Shown piece by piece: positions 1 to 8,856 of a stretch of DNA of 45,005 bases. Source of the DNA: Saccharopolyspora aridisoli (GTDB taxonomy: Bacteria > Actinomycetota > Actinomycetes > Mycobacteriales > Pseudonocardiaceae); the NCBI RefSeq assembly GCF_004348445.1, contig NZ_SMKV01000042.1, positions 1 to 45,005 on the forward strand, read 5' to 3'. Each line of letters starts with the position of its first letter. Position 1 is the stretch's first letter. The notes under the pieces are model-generated. The model had not been told where the DNA came from. It worked only from the letters and a program-made list of their open reading frames with translations, and ran no database searches. Position numbers and translations under genes: made by a program.

Positions 1-123
1 GTTCTCGGGGCCCCGTCAGGCCCGGCCCGGTTTTCCCGGCCCGTGTCGCTCTGACTTGGAATACTTTACGCACCCCGAAAAACGCCGTGAACACCACCCC
101 CCTCCTAAGGGTGAAACCGCAGG

Positions 124-516
124 TCAGGCGCCAAGTTCGAGGTCGAAGAGGGCTTGGAGCTCCATGACCGTGGATTCGAGGTCCGAGTGGTGGATCCCGA
201 CCATTCCCGCATCCACCGCGCCATCGACATTGCGGCGGAGGTCGTCGACGAACACGCACTCAGCCGGTTCGAGTCCGAGGCGGCGCGCAGCGAGCCTGTA
301 GATCTCGGCGTCGGGTTTGGCGAATCCGACGACTCCGGACAGGACGACCGCGTCGAATGCCTCCGGCAATGCCGGGTCCGCGAGTTGGTCGGCGTTGGAG
401 ACGACGGCGGTGCGCACTCCGACCCCGCGCACCGCTCTCGCCACCGAGGCCATCCCCGGTTCGTCGAGCACCCCGGCGTAGTCCAGCAACAGTCCTCGCA
501 GATCCACGTGAAGCAC
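124..516 (-). CDS. Short HAD-superfamily hydrolase-like protein
   Basis: Probable HAD-like phosphatase of about 130 residues. Visible motifs in order: LLLDYAGVL (motif I, nucleophile Asp), AVVSNA (motif II Ser), GFAKPDAEIY (motif III Lys) and CVFVDDLRRNV (motif IV Asp pair). Motif I lacks the usual acid/base Asp two residues after the nucleophile (Ala here), so the activity may be weak or altered. The protein is too short for a cap domain. I chose the GTG at 514-516 because the fold begins right after it; GTG 505-507 is also possible. The reading frame stays open upstream to 696, but that part does not look like HAD sequence and overlaps the divergent gene at 619. Substrate unknown. Confidence 0.7.
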   Translation of the reverse strand: MLHVDLRGLLLDYAGVLDEPGMASVARAVRGVGVRTAVVSNADQLADPALPEAFDAVVLSGVVGFAKPDAEIYRLAARRLGLEPAECVFVDDLRRNVDGAVDAGMVGIHHSDLESTVMELQALFDLELGA

Positions 517-618
517 CGTAAGCCACACGATCGAGTGATACCGGCTGAAAAGTGACCGAAACAGGGGTCCTCGCGCCTCTTCCACGTCGAAGGCGAAATC
601 AACGACGTGGGAGGCCTC

Positions 619-1014
619 ATGACCGCAATCCGGCCCAGCACCGAACATCTCCGCCGCACCGATGCACCGCTGCCCGCCATCCCCGACCCCCGTCAACGCA
701 CCGCGGTGTCGGTGGCCTCGGTGATCGGCAGGCAGGTCTTCAACGTGCTGGCCGGGCGATCAGGTGCGAGAAGCGTGCGCGAACACCTGACCGCGACGGT
801 GTTCGGCAACCTCCTCGGCCTCCGACTTCGGGGAGCTGACCACCCGGAATACCGACTGCGCTCGGTGCACGCCTGCGCGATCGGCGACTCGGCGGTGGAG
901 GCGTGCTTGGTCGTGGGCGCTCACCGGGTCCGCGCGCTGGCGCTGCGACTCGAACGGCGGGCGGAGCGCTGGGTCTGCACCCGGCTGTCCCCGGTCGAGC
1001 GGAGCGCGATCTAG
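619..1014 (+). CDS. Rv3235-family (DUF6459-like) protein
   Basis: A 131-residue protein resembling the actinobacterial Rv3235 family: a basic, disordered N-terminus, then a compact domain containing the stretch VSVASVIGRQVFNVLAGRSG and a C-terminal beta-rich part (RVRALALRLERRAERWVCTR). Its function is not established; in mycobacteria relatives lie near secA. ATG 619 is chosen because GGGAGG sits 4 bases upstream; an in-frame GTG at 607 has no such site. The stop codon overlaps that of the convergent kinase gene: both TAG stops share the palindrome CTAG at 1011-1014. Confidence 0.75.
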   Translation: MTAIRPSTEHLRRTDAPLPAIPDPRQRTAVSVASVIGRQVFNVLAGRSGARSVREHLTATVFGNLLGLRLRGADHPEYRLRSVHACAIGDSAVEACLVVGAHRVRALALRLERRAERWVCTRLSPVERSAI

Positions 1015-2219
1015 GCGAGCGGAACTTCCCAGGTGACCGTCGTACCGCTGTCCGGGGAGGAGGTGAGGGTGCAGCGGCCACCGGCAGCGGCGGCGCGTTC
1101 TTCGAGGTTGCGCAGGCCGCGCTTGCTCACGTCGCGGGGAATGCCGCAGCCGTCGTCGACCACCTGCAAGCGCAGTCCCGGCTCGGACCGGCGGACCCGG
1201 ACCAGGACGGTGCGGGCACCGGAGTGGCGGACGACGTTGGACAGCGCCTCGCGCAGCGCGGCTCGTGCGTGATCGGCCACGGGTACCGGTACGTCGGTGA
1301 GGTCGCCGTCGATCTCCAGCTTCGGCGGCCGCCCCAGGAGCTCGCCAGCGATCTGCACCTCGGAGCGGATCGAGTCGTCGAGCGCGGGTGCCTGGGTGGG
1401 CGTCTCGGGGTCGGCCGAGCGCAGCGTGCGGGCAGTGGCGCGGACTTCGGCGATGGCCTGGTCGATCTGCTCGACGGTCTCGGCCAACCGGTCGGCGTCG
1501 GCGGTGTCGAGGCTGCCCGCGACCCGTCGTTGCAGCACGTCCAGCTGCACGCCGGCGGCGTAGAGGCGCTGCACGATCACGTCGTGCAGGTCGCGGGCGA
1601 TGCGTTCGCGCTCCTGGTAGACGGCGATCCGCTGGCGGGCGGTGGAGCCTTCGGCGAGCACGAGCGCGAGTCCGGCCTGAGCGGCGAAGGAGGTGAGCAC
1701 GTCGACGGCGACGCGGTTGAACGTCGAGGCGCCGCGCCGACGGTAGACGGCGAGCGCGCCGAGACGCCGTTCGCGAGTGCCGAAGGGAGCGACGGCGAAC
1801 GGGCCGTAGACCCGCAGCGACGCGGGAACGTACGGCGCGGTCAGCGGGTCGTCGATCAGGTCGTCGACGACCACCGGAACGCCGCTGCGCGCGACGCGGG
1901 CGGCCGCGGAACGGGAGGACAGCACGGTGCCGACGGGGTCGGCGAGCGGACCGGTCGCGCTCGGTGCGCCGTAGGCGGCTTCGACGGTGAGCCTGCCGTC
2001 GTCGGAGCGGACGGTGACCACGCCGAGGTCCGCTTCGGCGAGTTCCGCGGCGCGGCGGACGACCAGCGGCAGCACAGCCTCGGGATCTTCCGCGGACAGC
2101 GCCACCCTGGTGATCTCGGTGGACGCGGTGAGCATCCGCCTGGCGAGAGTGGAATCCATGACGCTTTCGAGGTTATAGCGCCCGTACACGCGGTGAAGGG
2201 AGTTGCGACTGCGGTTCAT
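1011..2219 (-). CDS. GAF-domain sensor histidine kinase coupled to cyd operon
   Basis: A 402-residue NarL-type sensor kinase without membrane segments. A GAF domain spans about residues 45-190. A HisKA_3 dimerisation helix follows (RERIARDLHDVIVQRL, phospho-His in DLHD, near residue 212). The HATPase domain has an N-box (ALREALSNVVRHSG), a G1 box (VVDDGCGIP) and a C-terminal G2-like region. The ATG start (2217-2219) overlaps the cydDC stop in ATGA, so translation is coupled to cytochrome bd assembly genes. That suggests it senses redox or oxygen; this is inference. No response regulator lies next to it. A second in-frame ATG at 2159 would give a shorter form. As I recall, Streptomyces also has a kinase after cydABCD. 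Confidence 0.9.
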   Translation of the reverse strand: MNRSRNSLHRVYGRYNLESVMDSTLARRMLTASTEITRVALSAEDPEAVLPLVVRRAAELAEADLGVVTVRSDDGRLTVEAAYGAPSATGPLADPVGTVLSSRSAAARVARSGVPVVVDDLIDDPLTAPYVPASLRVYGPFAVAPFGTRERRLGALAVYRRRGASTFNRVAVDVLTSFAAQAGLALVLAEGSTARQRIAVYQERERIARDLHDVIVQRLYAAGVQLDVLQRRVAGSLDTADADRLAETVEQIDQAIAEVRATARTLRSADPETPTQAPALDDSIRSEVQIAGELLGRPPKLEIDGDLTDVPVPVADHARAALREALSNVVRHSGARTVLVRVRRSEPGLRLQVVDDGCGIPRDVSKRGLRNLEERAAAAGGRCTLTSSPDSGTTVTWEVPLA

Positions 2220-5200
2220 GACACATCCGCCGTGGTCACAGCTGAGACGGTGCCACCGTCCACCCGCAGCACGAGGTCGGCACCCGCGGTCTCGGTGCTC
2301 CGGTGCGTCACGTGCACGACGGTCCGGCCTCGGAGGTCGGTGCGCAGCCGGTGCAGCAGCGCGTCGGCCGTCTCGGCGTCGAGGTGTGCGGTGGGCTCGT
2401 CGAGCAGCACCAGGTCTGCGTCGGCGAGCAAGGCGCGGGCCAGCGCGAGCCGCTGGGCTTCGCCGCCCGAGAGCTCGGTTCCGCCGCTGCCGACCGGTGT
2501 GTCCAGGTCCCAGCCGGTCAGCGCGGCGGCGTCGAGCGCTTCGGCGAGTTCGGCGTCGGACGCGCGTGGAGCCGCGAGCCGCAGGTTCTCGCGGATGGTG
2601 GTGGTCACCAGCTGCGGATCCTGCGGGCACCAGGCCACGCGCTCAGGCACCCGGGCCAGGCCGCGCGCGGCGGGCAGGAAGCCGAGCAGCAGCGCGAGCA
2701 GGGTCGACTTGCCCGCTCCGGAAGGTCCGACGACGGCCACGTGCGATCCCGCGGGCACGTTCAGGTCGACGCCGGTGAGCACCGGTTCGCCGTCGGGCCA
2801 GGCGATGTCGACGTCGACCAGGTCGATCTCGCCCTCGGTGCGGCTCAACGACGCCTCGGTTCCCTGGCAGGTGAGGAAGGGTGCGATTCGGTCGTGGGCA
2901 GTGCGCATCGAGCGCCACTGCTGCGCGGCGGGCGGCAGCAGCGCGACGGCTTCGGCCGCGGCCAGCGGGACGAGCCCGAGCAGCGGTGCGAGTTCGGGAG
3001 CCAAGCGCCCTTCGGCGACCGCGACGGCCGCGAGGTGGGCGCTGCCGAGCACTGCGGCACCGATCAGCAGCGTGTGCACGGCGGTCGCAGCACCGGTCCC
3101 GAACGCGGCATGGCGCGCGCGGGCGGCCAACCGCGCGTCCGCGGCAGCGAGTTCGGCTCGGCGGCCGGTGTGCGCGCCGAAGGCGAGCAGCTCGGCGGCG
3201 CCGTCGAGCAGGGCCAGCACCCGCGCGGCCACGACGCGACGGCCTTCGGAGACCGCGTCGCTGGCTCGGCGTTCGGCGATCACCGCCGCGGCGGGGGTCG
3301 CCACGCTCGCCGCAGCCAGCGCGGCGGCGAGCACGAGACCGGCTTCGGGCAGCACCAGCGCTTGCACGACGACGGCGGCGACGAGCACCGCGACCGCGAT
3401 CAGGGGTGGCAGCAGGACGCGTGGGATCAGGTCGCGGACCTTGTCGACGTCGTCAACGAGTCGCGCCACGCCCTCGCCGCGCCGGAGTCCGGAGGTGCGG
3501 ACCGGTCCTAGGCGGACCAGCCCTGACCACAAGCGTTCCCGCAGTTCACCGGCGGTCCGGAAGGCGGCGTCGTGGGTGACGAGGCGTTCGAGGTAGCGCA
3601 GCGCGGCACGCGAGAGCGCGAAGGTCCGGACACCGACGACCGCGACGGACAGCGTCAGGATCGGAGGTTGCTGGGAAGCGCGCGCGATCAGCCAGGCGGA
3701 CACGGCGGTGAGCGCGAGACCGGACAGCAACGACAGCGCTCCGAGTCCCGCGCCGGCAAGCATCCGGGAGCTGATCACGTCGCGCAGCCGTCCACGGCCG
3801 GTCACCGCTTCCCCGGCCTGCGCTTCGACGGCCGGAGCGCAGGTCTCGACCTCGGCGCCTTCACCGGTCGGGCGGTGACTGGCCAGGACGACGGTCGCGC
3901 CCGACGCCGCCGCGCGTTCGATCGCGGTGTCGACGTGCCGCGCGCTGACCGCGTCCAGGTGCGCGGTCGGTTCGTCGAGCAGCAGGAACGTCGCCGAACC
4001 GCGCAGCCGCAGCAGCGCGCGGGCGACGGCGACGCGCTGCCGCTCGCCGGCCGACAGCTCGTCGATGCGGCGGTCCCGCAGGTGGCCGGCGGACGCCTCG
4101 GCCAGCGCCCCGTCGACGTGCTCCGCCAGGTCCGGCTGATCAGCGGTGGCCACCATCAGCTCGTCGCGGACCGTTCCGCCGGTGAAGGTCGGGTGTTGCG
4201 GGACCCAGGCGATCCGCCGACGCCACTCCGCGACGTCGGGGGTGGCTCCGCCGCAGGTCACCGTGCCGGAGTTGGGTCGCGTGAAGCCGAGGAGCACCGA
4301 CAGGGTCGTGGATTTCCCGCTGCCGCTGGGGCCGACGTCGCCGAAGGCGAGTCGCACCACGGATCCGGGCCGCGCGGTGAAGCTCAGCCCGTCCGGCACG
4401 TAGGCGCCGCGGCGGCGCACGCGCAGTCCGGACACCCGCAGCACGCCGGGCTCGTCGTCCGGCGAGCCGGAGATCGCGAATCCGGTTCCCTCGGGTTCGG
4501 ACACGATCTCGTCCACTCGGCGGACGGCCTCCACACCGTCCTCGCTGGCGTGGTGCGCGGCACCGACCGCGCGCAGCGGCAAGTAGCACTCCGGGGCCAG
4601 GACCAGCACCAACAGCCCGGTGGTCAGGTCGAGTTCGCCGGCGACGAGCCGCAGTCCGATGCCGACGGCGACCATCGCCACCGACAACGACGAGAACAGC
4701 TCCAGCACCAACGCGGACAGGAACGCGATCCGCAGCGTGGCGACTGTGCTGCGGCGGTGCTCCTCGCTGACCCGGCGCACGACCTCGCGCTGCGCCCGAG
4801 CGCGGCCGAACGCGGTGAGCACCGGCAGCGCGCGGATCAGTTCCAGCAGGCGTGCGGACAGCCGGTGCTCGGAATCGGTGGCGCGGGCGATGCGCTGCTC
4901 GGTGTAGCGGCCGACGAGCCAGGCGAACAGCGGGATGAGCGGCACGGTCAGGACCACGACCAGCGCCGACAGCCAATCGGACCAGAGGATCCAGGCGCCG
5001 ACCAGCGGCGGCACGATCGCGGCGGTGACCAGCGCCGGCAGGTACTTGGTGAAGTAGGCGTCCAGCGCGTCCAGACCGCGGGTGGCCAGCGCGGTCAGCT
5101 CGGCGGGCCCGCGCTGGCCGATCCACTCGGGCCCACGCCGAAGGGCGGAGTCCAGCAGCAGCGCGCGCAGTTCTTCCTTCGCCCCGGCGGCGGCACGGGC

Positions 5201-5446
5201 GGACACCGATTCGGTCGCCCAGCTCAGCACCGCGCGGGCGATCACGGCGGCGGCCAGCACCACCAGCCGGTCGCTGATCTCGGCGGCGGGCACGCCGCGC
5301 ACGACGACGTCGGCGAGCGCGCTGCAGATCGCCCACGCCTGCGCGATGAGCGCGATCGCGTTGCCCGCGGCGAGCAGTCCGGCGACCACCAGAGCGCGCC
5401 GGGTCGCGCCGGACAGCCGGGGCAGCGCGCCGAGCGGCCCGGTCAC
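2216..5446 (-). CDS. cydDC: Fused thiol exporter CydDC (cytochrome bd assembly)
   Basis: A 1076-residue fusion of two ABC half-transporters that in E. coli are separate CydD and CydC and export cysteine/glutathione for cytochrome bd assembly. The first half has six TM helices, Walker A GPSGSGKS (near residue 372), signature LSAGERQR and Walker B LLLDEPTAHLD. The second half starts with the CydC-typical SAWLIARASQQPPIL and RYLERLVTHDAAFR, then Walker A GPSGAGKS (near 906), LSGGEAQR and LVLLDEPTAHLD. All catalytic motifs are intact in both halves. The strand before the first Walker A (VVRLAFGDV) looks a few residues longer than usual. The GTG start at 5446 overlaps the cydB stop in GTGA, and the stop overlaps the kinase start. 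Confidence 0.95.
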   Translation of the reverse strand: MTGPLGALPRLSGATRRALVVAGLLAAGNAIALIAQAWAICSALADVVVRGVPAAEISDRLVVLAAAVIARAVLSWATESVSARAAAGAKEELRALLLDSALRRGPEWIGQRGPAELTALATRGLDALDAYFTKYLPALVTAAIVPPLVGAWILWSDWLSALVVVLTVPLIPLFAWLVGRYTEQRIARATDSEHRLSARLLELIRALPVLTAFGRARAQREVVRRVSEEHRRSTVATLRIAFLSALVLELFSSLSVAMVAVGIGLRLVAGELDLTTGLLVLVLAPECYLPLRAVGAAHHASEDGVEAVRRVDEIVSEPEGTGFAISGSPDDEPGVLRVSGLRVRRRGAYVPDGLSFTARPGSVVRLAFGDVGPSGSGKSTTLSVLLGFTRPNSGTVTCGGATPDVAEWRRRIAWVPQHPTFTGGTVRDELMVATADQPDLAEHVDGALAEASAGHLRDRRIDELSAGERQRVAVARALLRLRGSATFLLLDEPTAHLDAVSARHVDTAIERAAASGATVVLASHRPTGEGAEVETCAPAVEAQAGEAVTGRGRLRDVISSRMLAGAGLGALSLLSGLALTAVSAWLIARASQQPPILTLSVAVVGVRTFALSRAALRYLERLVTHDAAFRTAGELRERLWSGLVRLGPVRTSGLRRGEGVARLVDDVDKVRDLIPRVLLPPLIAVAVLVAAVVVQALVLPEAGLVLAAALAAASVATPAAAVIAERRASDAVSEGRRVVAARVLALLDGAAELLAFGAHTGRRAELAAADARLAARARHAAFGTGAATAVHTLLIGAAVLGSAHLAAVAVAEGRLAPELAPLLGLVPLAAAEAVALLPPAAQQWRSMRTAHDRIAPFLTCQGTEASLSRTEGEIDLVDVDIAWPDGEPVLTGVDLNVPAGSHVAVVGPSGAGKSTLLALLLGFLPAARGLARVPERVAWCPQDPQLVTTTIRENLRLAAPRASDAELAEALDAAALTGWDLDTPVGSGGTELSGGEAQRLALARALLADADLVLLDEPTAHLDAETADALLHRLRTDLRGRTVVHVTHRSTETAGADLVLRVDGGTVSAVTTADVS

Positions 5447-6465
5447 GGCGCGTGCACCGGCGGGATGTGCCCGGTGCCGATGCGCTTGCGGAACACCCAG
5501 TAGGTCCAGCCCTGGTAGACCATCACGGCCGGTGTTCCGAACGCGGCGACCCACGTCATGATCATCAGCGGGTAGTCGCTGGCGGCGGTGTCCTCGATCG
5601 ACAGCGAGAACGCCGGGTCCACGGTGGACGGGATGACGTTCGGCCACAGCGCTCCGAACAGGGTCACCACGACGCCGGTCAGCGCGACGGCCTGCAGGAA
5701 GAACGCCTGTCCCTCGCGATCCGCGGCGACCCTGGCGATGCCGAGCAGTCCGGCCACCAGTGCTATGACCAGCGGGATCCAGGTCCAGGCCGAGCCTCCG
5801 CGGAACTGGGCGAGCAGCACCAGCGCGACCACCGGCAGCAGCAGCGGGACGCCCGCGCGCAACGCGAACCGCCGGGCGCGCAGCCGGATCTCGCCCTCGG
5901 TCTTGAGCGCCAGGAAAACTGCACCGTGCAGCATCGAGAAGGTGACCACGGCGATCGCGCCGACGACGCTGGGCAGGGTGAAGATCGTCCACCAGCCACC
6001 GACCCGGTCACCGTTGGCGTCCAACGGCAGGCCGAAGACGTTGGCGGACAGGACCAGACCCACCATCGCCGGTGCGATCCAGGACGCCAGCACGATCACG
6101 GTGTCCCAGGTGCGGCGCCAGCGGTCGGTGTCGACCTTGCCGCGGTACTCGAAGGCGACGCCGCGACCGATGAGCGCGAGCAGCAACAACAGCAGCGGCA
6201 GGTAGGCGGTGGAGAAGAGCGAGGCGTACCAACCGGGGAAGGCGGCGAAGGTGGCGCCACCGGCCACGATCAGCCAGACCTCGTTGCCATCCCAGACCGG
6301 GCCGATGGTGTTGATCATGACTCTGCGGTCGGTGTTGCCGTGCTCGCTCCGCCGGGGCCCGAAGATCGGCAGCAGCATGCCGACGCCGAAGTCGAAGCCC
6401 TCCAGGAACAGGTATCCCAGCCACAGCAGGGCGATCACGAGGAACCACAAGGTGGGCAGGTCCAT
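5443..6465 (-). CDS. cydB: Cytochrome bd oxidase subunit II
   Basis: A 340-residue integral membrane protein, the second subunit of the quinol:O2 oxidoreductase cytochrome bd. The N-terminus (GYLFLEGFDFGVGMLLP) and GPVWDGNEVWLI are family hallmarks, and about nine hydrophobic segments follow. It packs against CydA and stabilises the haems; the enzyme does not pump protons and works at low oxygen. It starts with ATG 9 bases after the cydA stop and overlaps cydDC by 4 bases, so cydA-cydB-cydDC-kinase forms one operon. Confidence 0.97.
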   Translation of the reverse strand: MDLPTLWFLVIALLWLGYLFLEGFDFGVGMLLPIFGPRRSEHGNTDRRVMINTIGPVWDGNEVWLIVAGGATFAAFPGWYASLFSTAYLPLLLLLLALIGRGVAFEYRGKVDTDRWRRTWDTVIVLASWIAPAMVGLVLSANVFGLPLDANGDRVGGWWTIFTLPSVVGAIAVVTFSMLHGAVFLALKTEGEIRLRARRFALRAGVPLLLPVVALVLLAQFRGGSAWTWIPLVIALVAGLLGIARVAADREGQAFFLQAVALTGVVVTLFGALWPNVIPSTVDPAFSLSIEDTAASDYPLMIMTWVAAFGTPAVMVYQGWTYWVFRKRIGTGHIPPVHAP

Positions 6466-6474
6466 CTCGGCCTC

Positions 6475-7992
6475 TCAGTACGCGAAGGACAGGGCTTCGT
6501 CGGAGTCGGACTCCCCCGGTTCCTTCTCCGGTGGCATCACGGCCGCGAAACCTCCTCGGGCGAAGCGGATCATCAGGAAGACCTCCACGACCAGCAGCAC
6601 CCCGTACAGCGCGGTCAGGCTGATCACCGAGGTCAGCATCTCGCCGGGCGTGACGCCGGAGGACACGGCCGAGGCGGTGTACATGAAGACTCCGTCCACC
6701 CCGGACGGGTTCGGGTTCGGCGCGACCACGAACGGCTGGCGCCCCATCTCGGTGAACACCCAGCCCGAGATGTTGCCGGCGAACGGCGCTCCGATGCCCA
6801 GCAGCGCCAGCGGCGCCCACAGCTTGCCCTTGGGGAAGCGCTGCTTGCGGGTCAGCCACAGCACGACCAGGCCACCGAGCGCGGCCAGGCCGCCGAAGCC
6901 GATCATGAACCGGAAACCCCAGTAGGTCACCGGCAGCAGCGGCTGGTAGTCGATCGGCTGGCCGGCGAACTGCCCCAGCTTCGGGTCGTTCGGGTAGTGC
7001 GTGCCGTACTCGGCCTGGTACCTGGGGATCAACTCGTTGACCCCGTCGACCTCGCTGGTGAAGTCACCTTCAGCGAGGTAGGAGAGGATGTAGGGCACGG
7101 TCAGGCTCTTGACGTCCTCGCAGTCGGGGCTCCTGACGTCGCCCACCGCGAAGATCGAGAAGCTGGCCGGGGCCTCGCTGTGGCACAGCGCTTCCGCCGA
7201 GGCCATCTTCATCGGCTGCTGGTCGAACATCAGCTTGCCCTGGACGTCGCCGCTGATGGCCAGGCCGGTGAAGGCGACGACCGCCACCCAGGCGCCGAGC
7301 CGCATCGACCCGTGCCAGGTCCGCCGGTCCTCCTCGTCGACGGGCTCCCCGGTCTCGTCGGCCTGCTTGCGCTGCCGGACGATCTGCCAGGCCGCGATGC
7401 CGATGAGGAACCCGCCCGCGACGGCGAAGCAACCGAAGATCGTGTGCGGGAAAGCGGCGAGCACCGTGGAGTTGGTCAGCACCGCCCAGATCGAGATCAG
7501 CTCCGGCTTGCCCTCGACCACGCGCACGCCGACCGGGTGCTGCATCCACGAGTTGGCGGCCAGGATGAAGTACGCCGACAGCACGGTGGCCAGCGAGAAC
7601 GCCCACGCGCACGCCAGGTGCACGCCCTTGGACAGCCGGTCCCAGCCGAAGATCCACAGGCCGAGGAAGGTCGACTCGACGAAGAACGCGAGCAGGCCCT
7701 CCATCGCCAGCGGCGCGCCGAAGACGTCACCGACGAAGCGGGAGTAGGCGCTCCAGGCCATGCCGAACTGGAACTCCTGCACGATGCCGGTGACCACGCC
7801 CATGGCGAAGTTGATGAGCATCAACTTGCCCCAGAACTTGGTCATCTTCAGGTATCGGCGGTTCCCGGTCCGGTACCAGGCCGTCTGCATTCCGGCGACC
7901 AGGATCGCCAGTCCGATGGTCAGCGGCACCATCAGGAAGTGGTAGACGGTCGTGATCCCGAACTGCCAGCGCGCGATGTCGAGCAGATCCAC
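6475..7992 (-). CDS. cydA: Cytochrome bd oxidase subunit I
   Basis: A 505-residue subunit carrying the three haems and the quinol site. The N-terminus reads DLLDIARWQFGITTVYHF, with the haem-ligand His in VYHF. The family motif GRQPW appears as GRQPF (GWVFTEMGRQPF). The Q-loop is of the short type. GTG 7990-7992 is chosen because it directly precedes the conserved DLLDIARWQFG; the frame is open further upstream but without family similarity. It is first in the cyd operon. The 173-base upstream region (7993-8165) shows a weak hairpin at 8064-8080 and no clear Rex-type TGTGA...TCACA site. Confidence 0.96.
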   Translation of the reverse strand: MDLLDIARWQFGITTVYHFLMVPLTIGLAILVAGMQTAWYRTGNRRYLKMTKFWGKLMLINFAMGVVTGIVQEFQFGMAWSAYSRFVGDVFGAPLAMEGLLAFFVESTFLGLWIFGWDRLSKGVHLACAWAFSLATVLSAYFILAANSWMQHPVGVRVVEGKPELISIWAVLTNSTVLAAFPHTIFGCFAVAGGFLIGIAAWQIVRQRKQADETGEPVDEEDRRTWHGSMRLGAWVAVVAFTGLAISGDVQGKLMFDQQPMKMASAEALCHSEAPASFSIFAVGDVRSPDCEDVKSLTVPYILSYLAEGDFTSEVDGVNELIPRYQAEYGTHYPNDPKLGQFAGQPIDYQPLLPVTYWGFRFMIGFGGLAALGGLVVLWLTRKQRFPKGKLWAPLALLGIGAPFAGNISGWVFTEMGRQPFVVAPNPNPSGVDGVFMYTASAVSSGVTPGEMLTSVISLTALYGVLLVVEVFLMIRFARGGFAAVMPPEKEPGESDSDEALSFAY

Positions 7993-8165
7993 AACACCAC
8001 ACTGCCGTTCCGCGCGCCCGCGCGCGCAGAGGCAAGGGCCCCCCATCGGCCGGTCGAGCGTCCTGGTTCCGACGGGACCAAGGTCCTCCTCCACGCAGCG
8101 CGACCTCGGCCACCCGCCCGGAACGACCTTCCGACACGATCAGGTTGAAGGCCCGACGCGGACCG

Positions 8166-8852
8166 TCATCGCAGGGCTTCGGCCACGGACTCGGCCGTCT
8201 CGACGACCATCGGCCCGATCTCGTCGGCCGCGATCGGCTGCAGCGCCACCACTCCGACGCTGGCGCGCAGCCCCGGGACCCCACGCACCGGCGCGGCCAC
8301 GCCGAAGGCGCCCTGCTGCAGGTCACCGCCGCTGGAGATCCACCGCGGAGAGCCCGCCGGCAGGTCCACCGCCTGCCCGGCGGCACCGCGCTGGACGGGA
8401 TGACGCGTGCCCACCCGGTAGGACACGTGGTAGCTGGTCCAGGACGGTTCGACGACCGCGACGGCCTGCGCCTCGCTGCCGTCTGCGACGGTCAGGTGCG
8501 CGGTGGCTCCCACCTTCTCCGCCAGCCCGCGCAACGCGGGCGTGCAGGCGACCCGCAGCTGCGGCAGGACCCGTCCCGCCAGCCACAGCACTCCCAAGCC
8601 CAGCCGGACCCGAGATCCTTCACGACGCACCAGGCCACGGCTCTGCAGCGGTCCGAGCAGCCGGTACACCGCGGCGCGGCTCACGCCGATGCGGGTGGCC
8701 AGATCGCTGATCGTGGGCGCTTCGCTCTCCGCGTCGGCGACCGCCTGCAGCAGGCTCAGCCCGCGCTCGAGCGTCAGCGAGCTCTCCTTGGTGCCCGTCG
8801 GCCCCTCGTGCTGCAGGCGCGGAGCGGCGTGCGCCGGATCGGGTTGGGCCAT
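8166..8852 (-). CDS. IclR-family transcriptional regulator
   Basis: A 228-residue regulator: a winged helix-turn-helix at about residues 28-85 (TISDLATRIGVSRAAVYRLL) and a C-terminal IclR effector-binding domain (for example TAHLTVADGSEAQAVAVVEP). The gene lies 4 bases after the fumarylacetoacetase stop in the same direction, so it is probably the pathway-specific regulator of the homogentisate/tyrosine-degradation genes and may sense an aromatic or fumarylacetoacetate-type ligand. That role is inferred from context. A candidate operator is the palindrome at 11071-11084 upstream of the operon. Confidence 0.9.
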   Translation of the reverse strand: MAQPDPAHAAPRLQHEGPTGTKESSLTLERGLSLLQAVADAESEAPTISDLATRIGVSRAAVYRLLGPLQSRGLVRREGSRVRLGLGVLWLAGRVLPQLRVACTPALRGLAEKVGATAHLTVADGSEAQAVAVVEPSWTSYHVSYRVGTRHPVQRGAAGQAVDLPAGSPRWISSGGDLQQGAFGVAAPVRGVPGLRASVGVVALQPIAADEIGPMVVETAESVAEALR

Positions 8853-8856
8853 CGCG

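Noticed and set aside
1..54. Short open stretch to a TGA at 52-54, possibly the end of a gene left of the window
   Set aside because: Only 17 codons are visible and they show no recognisable family ending.
903..8148. Very long rightward open frames (about 640-900 codons) across the cyd region
   Set aside because: They are antisense shadows of the GC-rich cyd genes: composition is Arg/Ala/Gly-rich without domain motifs, while the minus strand shows complete cytochrome bd genes.
7993..8165. Search for a Rex or other redox operator upstream of cydA
   Set aside because: No TGTGA...TCACA-type palindrome and only a weak hairpin at 8064-8080; nothing that can be supported.
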